5,932 nucleotides of DNA from Actinomycetota bacterium (GTDB lineage: Bacteria; Actinomycetota; Acidimicrobiia; Acidimicrobiales; RAAP-2): assembly GCA_009701115.1 (NCBI GenBank), contig WLKR01000076.1, positions 1 to 5,932 of the forward strand, given 5' to 3'. The position numbers were made by a program, and so were the translations under genes. The notes under the pieces are model-generated. The model was not told the origin of the DNA, searched no databases, and saw only the letters and a program-made list of their open reading frames with translations. Positions 1-5,932 of this stretch are shown here, piece by piece. Positions within the stretch are counted from its first letter, which is position 1, and each line of letters starts with the position of its first letter.

Positions 1-323
1 AAGGTTTTGATCGCCACCTCGAAGAGGCGGCCGGTGACCTCGGGGCCAAGCCACTCACCACGTTTCGCTTGGTGACGATGCCGATGATTATGCCCGGCGT
101 GTTGGCCGGCGCGATGATGGCCTTCGCACTCTCGCTCGATGACTTCGTGGTTTCCAACTTCGTTTCGGGAACGACGTTGCCGTTCCCGGTCTGGGTCTAC
201 GGCGCCACTCGCATGGGTGTGCCACCACAGGTCTTTGTGTTTGGAACAATCATCTTCTTGCTCGGAGCCGCCGGAGCTATTGGCAGCCTGGTGCTGAGCC
301 GCCGAGGAATGAAGCGGTCTTAA
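1..323 (+). CDS. ABC transporter permease, PotC-like (spermidine/putrescine type), 3' end only
   Basis: This is the C-terminal 106 residues of an inner-membrane permease; the reading frame is open from the window edge (first full codon at 3) to the TAA at 321-323. The segment [10 protein letters not shown], followed by a [12 protein letters not shown] stretch and IMPG, is the EAA loop by which binding-protein-dependent permeases dock on their ATPase. The following hydrophobic stretch, with [11 protein letters not shown], is typical of the PotC family, which imports polyamines. A last membrane segment (about codons 76-98) ends in a basic tail, SRRGMKRS. Family membership is well supported, but the substrate cannot be fixed from this fragment. 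The ATPase, partner permease and binding protein would be expected upstream, outside the window. The stop codon overlaps that of the convergent gpmA. Confidence 0.88.
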   Translation, partial: GFDRHLEEAAGDLGAKPLTTFRLVTMPMIMPGVLAGAMMAFALSLDDFVVSNFVSGTTLPFPVWVYGATRMGVPPQVFVFGTIIFLLGAAGAIGSLVLSRRGMKRS

Positions 324-1072
324 CCGGCCTGCGCCGCCACAGCGGCGGCCGCCTTTGCGGCCGCTTCAGGGTCACCGAGATAGCCGGCTTCGCGAATTGA
401 AAAGTCGTCGTTGAGTTGGTAGCGGTAGGGAATACCGGTGGGGATCTCCAGCTCGGCAATGTCGGCTTCCGAAATACCTTCCAGCATCATTCGAACGGCA
501 CGCAGGGAGTTACCGTGCGCTACGACCAACACGGCTCCACCGCGGCTGGCTTGGAGGTTGCAGTCGTTCACGATGTTGTTCATGAAGAAGGGGGTGACGC
601 GCTCGACGACGTCGGCCAAGCACTCCGTGTTCGGGAGAAGCTCGGCGGGCACATCACGGTAGCGAGGATCGTTGTTTGAAAGACGGGGATCACCATCAGG
701 CATGGGTGGTGGTGGCACGTCGTAACTACGGCGCCACAGCTTGAGCTGGTCCATGCCGAACTCTTCGGCCGTCTGCTTCTTGTCCTTGCCGGTGAGGTCG
801 CCGTAGTGGCGCTCGTTTAGTCGCCACGAGCGAGTGACTGGGAGCCAGGAGCGACCGGCGGCGTAGAGGCAAATCTCGGCGGTGCGGATGGCGCGGGTCA
901 GTAGGGAAGTGTGCAGGACCCGCAGGTCGACTCCGGCGTCACGCAGCAATATCCCGGCCTGGCGGGCCTCGGCCTCACCCTGAGCGGTGAGATCGACGTC
1001 GTGCCAGCCGGTGAAGAGGTTGGCGACGTTCCACTCTGATTGACCGTGGCGAAGAAGTATGAGTTCTGGCAT
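320..1072 (-). CDS. gpmA: 2,3-bisphosphoglycerate-dependent phosphoglycerate mutase
   Basis: This cytoplasmic glycolytic and gluconeogenic enzyme interconverts 3-phosphoglycerate and 2-phosphoglycerate through a phosphohistidine intermediate. The 250-residue product matches the usual length of about 250. Visible motifs, numbered from this start, are [10 protein letters not shown] at 6-15 with phospho-accepting His9 and Arg8; Arg60 in [21 protein letters not shown] with Glu87; and [11 protein letters not shown] with the second catalytic His186. The long insert between Glu87 and His186 ([13 protein letters not shown]) separates it from short cofactor-independent RHG phosphatases. The C-terminus is Ala-rich (234-250). 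The ATG at 1070-1072 places [10 protein letters not shown] at the N-terminus as in homologues, but no Shine-Dalgarno sequence precedes it. In-frame starts at 1090, 1102 (preceded by a weak GGGA) and a TTG at 1111 would add 6, 10 or 13 residues. Confidence 0.96.
   Translation of the reverse strand: MPELILLRHGQSEWNVANLFTGWHDVDLTAQGEAEARQAGILLRDAGVDLRVLHTSLLTRAIRTAEICLYAAGRSWLPVTRSWRLNERHYGDLTGKDKKQTAEEFGMDQLKLWRRSYDVPPPPMPDGDPRLSNNDPRYRDVPAELLPNTECLADVVERVTPFFMNNIVNDCNLQASRGGAVLVVAHGNSLRAVRMMLEGISEADIAELEIPTGIPYRYQLNDDFSIREAGYLGDPEAAAKAAAAVAAQAG
333..364. terminator. GC-only inverted repeats at the convergent permease/gpmA junction, possible terminator
   Basis: Two overlapping, mutually exclusive hairpins can be drawn. 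One has arms GCCGCC (333-338) and GGCGGC (344-349) with loop ACAGC. The other has arms GCGGCCGC at 345-352 and 357-364 with loop CTTT. The first begins ten bases after the permease stop, a suitable place to end that transcript. No T-run follows, so this is not a canonical intrinsic terminator. The bases also encode the Ala-rich tail of GpmA, which alone could explain the GC repeats. Confidence 0.3.
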
Positions 1073-1314
1073 AGTCGTAAGCGTACCCATTGGAGTATTC
1101 ATTTTTCCCAATCCCGAGGGTGCCTATAGCCCCGCGCGGTGCAGCTTGGCCACCGGTTAGCTCTATGTGGGTAAGAGACAATCGCTCGTTCGTAGCCGGG
1201 TAATTGTCTAAATACGAGAACTGTAAATAAAGGTATGGGTCGATATATCCCTTTGTCTCATGGTCGTGTTACATTCTCTTCGAGCTCAAATTCGCTAAAT
1301 ATAAAGGAAGCAAT
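1073..1314. promoter_or_regulatory. Divergent intergenic region between gpmA and the secreted orphan
   Basis: This 242-bp stretch lies between the divergent starts of gpmA and the 141-residue gene and must hold promoters for both. On the minus strand, TATAGG (1128 down to 1123) is a possible -10 element for gpmA, without a recognisable -35. On the plus strand several AT-rich hexamers exist (TAAATA at 1224-1229, TATATC at 1244-1249), but none has a well-spaced -35, so no promoter is assigned. The part after about 1200 is AT-rich, matching the downstream gene. TTGTCT-type repeats are listed separately. No RNA gene was recognised. Confidence 0.5.
1175..1259. repeat. Three TTGTCT elements, two of them a 7-bp inverted pair
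   Basis: AGACAAT at 1176-1182 and ATTGTCT at 1203-1209 are perfect inverted copies separated by 20 bp. A third copy, TTGTCTC at 1253-1259, is the exact reverse complement of GAGACAA at 1175-1181. Placement between divergent genes suits an operator for a dimeric regulator. They could also be chance or -35-like sequences. No regulator can be named. Confidence 0.35.
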
Positions 1315-1740
1315 ATGAAAATTATCGGGAAAAAAAGTATTGCAGGATTTGTTTCTTGCATCGCAGCAGTCACTTTGTTTTTGGGCGTACTACCCGCCAG
1401 CGCAACCTCCAACCGGGTGCAACTCTCTAAAAGCTGGGATGCACTTATAGGTGATTACAACCAGATTATTTCTGGATTACAGTCCGGTAATGAGACCAAG
1501 GCTGAAGCGGGTTTCATTAAATTCAGTCGCGATTGCATACCGCTGGCCACGTTCGAGACTTCGTTTAGTTACACAATCAATCAAGATATTTTCGCTGTCG
1601 CACAACTAGGCAATGCCTGGGCGTGGGTTGGCTACATCACGTTGACTACAAATTCAGGGGTTTCCGCTTTCCAGACTCAGACCAACCGGCTCAAAGTGGC
1701 AATGGACAAATTTGCGCGGGATCTCAAAAAGGGTCTATAG
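1315..1740 (+). CDS. Secreted protein of unknown function, 141 residues
   Basis: I do not recognise this family. The ATG follows an AAGGAAG ribosome binding site (1304-1310) at close spacing, supporting the start. The N-terminus is a clear Sec signal peptide: basic residues K2, K6 and K7, a hydrophobic core at about 9-26, and a probable cut after ASA (residue 30). Cys15 lies at the start of the hydrophobic core and is not a lipobox cysteine. The mature part of about 111 residues looks mainly helical, has one cysteine (Cys74), an aromatic stretch NAWAWVGYI (100-108) and a basic end (RDLKKGL). There is no further membrane segment, so it is probably released or periplasm-like. Base composition is far more AT-rich than gpmA or dnaK, which suggests acquired DNA or relaxed codon use. 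Function is unassigned. Confidence 0.8.
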   Translation: MKIIGKKSIAGFVSCIAAVTLFLGVLPASATSNRVQLSKSWDALIGDYNQIISGLQSGNETKAEAGFIKFSRDCIPLATFETSFSYTINQDIFAVAQLGNAWAWVGYITLTTNSGVSAFQTQTNRLKVAMDKFARDLKKGL

Positions 1741-1764
1741 GCCAGGGGCCCCAATGCCTCGACC
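1732..1764 (+). terminator. Possible weak terminator after the secreted orphan
   Basis: GGTC (1732-1735) can pair with GACC (1761-1764), and AGGC (1739-1742) with GCCT (1756-1759). This encloses the palindrome GGGGCCCC (1745-1752). The stem begins inside the last codons of the orphan gene and no T-run follows directly, so the call rests mainly on position. Confidence 0.22.
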
Positions 1765-1784
1765 GTTACTCCGGGAGTTTTCCT

Positions 1785-1828
1785 CTCGGTGCTGAGTAGG
1801 GATTCAACTGACTTCCCCTAGTACCGAG
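1785..1828. repeat. Imperfect inverted repeat upstream of dnaK
   Basis: CTCGGT (1785-1790) is the reverse complement of ACCGAG (1823-1828). Inside, TAGGG (1797-1801) pairs with CCCTA (1816-1820) around a 14-base loop. The two stems are joined by an uneven internal loop of 6 and 2 bases. The structure could be a factor-independent stop without a T-run, a regulator site or chance. It lies about 60 bp upstream of the dnaK -35. Confidence 0.3.
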
Positions 1829-1857
1829 TGGATAGCCCGGTGTAGGTAGGGCCGAAA

Positions 1858-1871
1858 GTCACATATGTCAC
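1858..1871. promoter_or_regulatory. GTCAC direct repeat around an ACATATGT palindrome, possible operator
   Basis: GTCAC occurs at 1858-1862 and 1867-1871, and the 8-bp palindrome ACATATGT spans 1861-1868. The centre lies about 25 bp upstream of the TTGACA of the dnaK promoter, a suitable place for an activator or upstream repressor site. No known regulator motif is matched. Confidence 0.25.
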
Positions 1872-1887
1872 GGGAAGTGCTAAAAAA

Positions 1888-1918
1888 CTTGACAAGAGGC
1901 TTATAAGGTCTGGTATTC

Positions 1919-1919
<1 letters not shown>
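1888..1919 (+). promoter_or_regulatory. Probable dnaK operon promoter with a degenerate HspR half-site
   Basis: A perfect TTGACA -35 hexamer lies at 1889-1894. The best -10 candidate is TATTCT at 1914-1919, with a 19-bp spacer that is longer than ideal; GTATTC (spacer 18) is weaker. This would start transcription near 1926, about 55 bases before the dnaK ATG. The -35 overlaps CTTGACA (1888-1894), which resembles the left half (CTTGAGT) of the HAIR operator bound by HspR. The expected right half is not seen at 7 bp: only TTATAAG (1901-1907) lies nearby, while a TCAAG half lies at 1928-1932. Repression by the HspR encoded in this operon is expected from the family. Confidence 0.6.
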
Positions 1920-4306
<2,387 letters not shown>

Positions 4307-4307
<1 letters not shown>

Positions 4308-5380
4308 TGGCCGAACGCGAGTGGTTTGATACGGACTACTACAAGGTCCTCGGCGTTACGAACGCCGCCACTGACAAAGAAATAACGCGTGCCTACCGCA
4401 AGTTGGCCAAGTCGCACCACCCCGACACCAACCCCGGGAGTGAAGAGAAGTTCAAAACCATCTCGGTCGCCTACGACGTGCTCGGTGACGCCGCCAAGCG
4501 CAAGGAGTATGACGAGGTTCGTCGTCTGGGTCCGGCCGCAGCCGGCTTCGGTGGCGCCCCCGGGGGGCAGGGCCAGCCTGACTTTGGTGACCTCGGCGAT
4601 ATTTTCGGCGGACTCTTTGGCAACGGGGGCGGACGCCGCCGGCCTCGCGCTCAACGCGGTGAAGACATCGAAACGGTGTTGCACCTCAACTTTCGTGACT
4701 CCGTCTACGGCGTGACCACCTCGGTGAATCTCCCCGGTCAATCAAACTGTCGCACCTGTGGCGGCAACGGTGCCGCTCCGGGTACGGGCTTTACGACCTG
4801 TGCGACCTGCGCTGGTCGGGGAGTCTTGGCCGACGATCAAGGGCCCTTCAGTCTTTCGAAGATGTGCCCCGCCTGTCACGGGCGCGGCGGCCGGGTCGAG
4901 CGACCCTGCGCCGGTTGTGGCGGATCGGGTCGTGAAGCCTCATCGCGCAAAGTGCAAGTTCGCATTCCCGCCGGCGTGGAAGACGGCCAACGTATTCGCG
5001 TGAAGGGCAAGGGTGGCCCCGGGGCCAACGGTGGTTCAACCGGTGACCTGTTCGTTGACGTGCACGTCACGCCCGACGCGCGATTCGCTCGACGGGGTCG
5101 CCACGTCACCGCCACGACCCACGTCTCTATTACTGACGCCATGCTCGGAGCGACGGCCCTTATTGAGACCCTCGATGAACCCGTGACGTTAAAGATTGCT
5201 CCCGGCACCCAGTCGGGCACGACGTTGCGCGTGCGCGGACGCGGCGTTCCGGCCGGCGGCAAGCACGCCGTCGGCGATCTCCTCGTCAGTGTGCACGTCG
5301 ATGTTCCCAAAGCGCTCACTCGCGAACAGCAGATGCTGGTGGAGAAGTTGGCCGCCACCTTTAAGAAGGAAGAGAACTAG
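4307..5380 (+). CDS. dnaJ: Chaperone protein DnaJ (type I Hsp40, actinobacterial DnaJ1 type)
   Basis: DnaJ delivers unfolded substrates to DnaK and triggers its ATPase. The 357-residue protein has all type I parts in order: J domain (about 10-72) with DYYKVLG and the essential HPD at 38-40; a Gly/Phe-rich region (about 75-109); a zinc domain with four CxxCxGxG repeats (cysteine pairs at 148/151, 165/168, 187/190 and 201/204); and the C-terminal substrate-binding domains (about 214-335). The ATG at 4307 shares one base with the grpE stop (TAATG) and is preceded by GAAGGG (4298-4303). An in-frame upstream ATG at 4259 would lie inside grpE and add 16 residues unlike the family, so it was rejected. 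The N-terminus (MAEREWFDTDYYKVLG) resembles the DnaJ1 copies found in dnaK operons; actinobacteria often carry a second dnaJ beside hrcA. Confidence 0.98.
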
Positions 5381-5769
5381 TGACCGAGAGTTTCCGCGCC
5401 GTCTACGTAATTTCTGTCGCCGCCGAGTTGGCCGGCGTCCATCCCCAAACGTTGCGCAACTACGAACGGTTCGGCCTGCTCGACCCCTCCCGCACCTCGG
5501 GGGGATCTCGTCGCTTTTCCGATGCCGACCTGGCTCGCCTCCGCCGGATTCAAGACCTGACCGACGCCGGCTGCAACCTTGAGGGCGTGCGTCGCATTCT
5601 GGCGCTGGAGGCCGAACTGATTACCACCCGCCAACAGCTGGCCCTCTTGCAGCAGCAGGCTCAGGACGCCGTGGCCCAGACCCATCGGCAGTATCGAAGA
5701 GATCTCGTGCCAATCTCCCAGGCCATCACGCTCTTTGTCGGTCCCAAGGGGCCACCGCGCCAGGGGTAG
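5380..5769 (+). CDS. hspR: Heat-shock repressor HspR, MerR family
   Basis: HspR is a DNA-binding repressor of the dnaK operon and often of clpB and other chaperone genes in actinobacteria, recognising HAIR inverted repeats. The 129-residue product begins with VYVISVAAELAGVHPQTLR (8-26), the HspR form of the MerR winged helix-turn-helix, continues with NYERFGLLDPSRTSGGSRRF (27-46), and has the second helix pair around 50-73. A Gln-rich helix (about 78-100) probably mediates dimerisation. The tail (105-129) has a hydrophobic patch, ITLFV (116-120), next to basic residues. In studied HspR proteins the tail region is involved in contact with DnaK, the co-repressor. The GTG at 5380 overlaps the dnaJ stop by one base (TAGTG), with AAGGAAGAG (5366-5374) upstream. 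As last gene of its own target operon it forms a feedback loop. It carries one cysteine, Cys65. Confidence 0.96.
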   Translation: MTESFRAVYVISVAAELAGVHPQTLRNYERFGLLDPSRTSGGSRRFSDADLARLRRIQDLTDAGCNLEGVRRILALEAELITTRQQLALLQQQAQDAVAQTHRQYRRDLVPISQAITLFVGPKGPPRQG

Positions 5770-5771
5770 TT

Positions 5772-5806
5772 CCGCCGCCTCGGGGTAGTACGCCCAGGTA
5801 TGGCGG
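5772..5806 (+). terminator. Possible terminator hairpin after the dnaK operon
   Basis: Just after the hspR stop, CCGCC (5772-5776) pairs with GGCGG (5802-5806), CCT (5778-5780) with AGG (5796-5798), and GGG (5782-5784) with CCC (5793-5795) around an 8-base loop. That gives 11 pairs with a 1-by-3 internal loop and a one-base bulge. The following bases (TTGCAGTCG) are not a T-run, so intrinsic termination is uncertain and some read-through into purA is possible. Confidence 0.4.
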
Positions 5807-5862
5807 TTGCAGTCGTAGTTGCGTTATCTGGTAGTAAGTAAAGCCGGCTCGGTCGGTCTTTG

Positions 5863-5868
5863 TAGAAT
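5863..5868 (+). promoter_or_regulatory. Possible -10 element of the purA promoter
   Basis: TAGAAT differs from the TATAAT consensus at one base and lies 26 bases before the purA start, giving a predicted leader of about 20 bases. No good -35 is seen 16-18 bp upstream (AAAGCC region). The surrounding stretch is locally more AT-rich than the flanking genes, as expected for a promoter. Confidence 0.42.
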
Positions 5869-5894
5869 GAATTGTCTTTTGAGTGAGGAGCGCC

Positions 5895-5932
5895 GTGCCC
5901 GCGACCGTCGTAGTTGGAACCCAGTGGGGTGA
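5895..5932 (+). CDS. purA: Adenylosuccinate synthetase, 5' end only
   Basis: The enzyme joins IMP and aspartate using GTP to form adenylosuccinate, the first committed step from IMP to AMP. Only 12 full codons are present, reading MPATVVVGTQWG (GTG start read as Met). This is the conserved PurA N-terminus, running into the GTP-binding loop that usually continues DEGKGK; the next two bases (GA) fit Asp or Glu. A good ribosome site, AGGAG (5886-5890), lies 4 bases before the GTG. The fragment is short, but the sequence is distinctive. It is separated from hspR by 125 bp and probably has its own promoter. Confidence 0.88.
   Translation, partial: MPATVVVGTQWG

Noticed and set aside
1348..1359. 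Possible lipoprotein signal (Cys15) in the secreted orphan
   Set aside because: The residues before the cysteine (FVS) fit a lipobox poorly, and the hydrophobic core lies after the cysteine instead of before it. The ASA site at 28-30 fits ordinary signal peptidase.
1872..1877. GGGAAG as a -35 of a stress (ECF) sigma factor upstream of dnaK
   Set aside because: No matching -10 (GTT-type) lies 16-18 bp downstream, and TTGACA nearby is a better candidate.
5763..5835. Repeated GTAGT words after hspR, including GGGGTAGT at 5763-5770 and 5782-5789
   Set aside because: Spacing is irregular and the words are short; no array or known element is supported.

Overview
The window looks like chromosomal DNA of an actinobacterium. 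The main evidence is the gene order dnaK-grpE-dnaJ-hspR, with the MerR-type repressor HspR as last gene. DnaK also lacks the roughly 23-residue insertion that Gram-negative DnaK carries near residue 80, and phosphoglycerate mutase ends in an Ala-rich tail. Most coding DNA is GC-rich (one dnaK line, 2281-2340, counts 43 G+C of 60). A member of Acidimicrobiia or a related lineage of moderate GC is possible, but this is a guess.

Layout. Positions 1-323 hold the 3' end of an ABC-transporter inner-membrane permease of the polyamine (PotC-like) type, on the plus strand. It converges on gpmA (320-1072, minus strand), and the two stop codons share the bases TTAA. A 242-bp non-coding stretch (1073-1314) follows, AT-rich in its part nearest the next gene and carrying repeated TTGTCT-type elements. 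Next is a 141-residue secreted protein of unknown function (1315-1740). It is much richer in AT than its neighbours (lines 1321-1380 and 1441-1500 count 22 and 24 G+C of 60). The 240-bp region 1741-1980 holds inverted repeats, the probable dnaK promoter and a structured leader. The heat-shock operon occupies 1981-5769. A short gap with a possible terminator and promoter leads to the first 12 codons of purA (5895 to the window end).

How the genes work together. DnaK (Hsp70), its nucleotide exchange factor GrpE and its J-domain co-chaperone DnaJ form one folding machine. HspR is the expected autorepressor of the operon and in studied actinobacteria uses DnaK as co-repressor. All four genes are joined by 1- or 4-base start/stop overlaps (GTGA, TAATG, TAGTG), so they are almost certainly co-transcribed and translationally coupled. 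The permease, gpmA and purA are metabolic neighbours with no evident functional link to the chaperones.

No mobile element, CRISPR array, tRNA or rRNA was seen. The points most worth a second look are the dnaK leader, where a perfect 8-bp inverted repeat covers the ribosome binding site; the lack of a clear consensus HAIR operator despite the presence of hspR; and the AT-rich secreted orphan placed between gpmA and dnaK.
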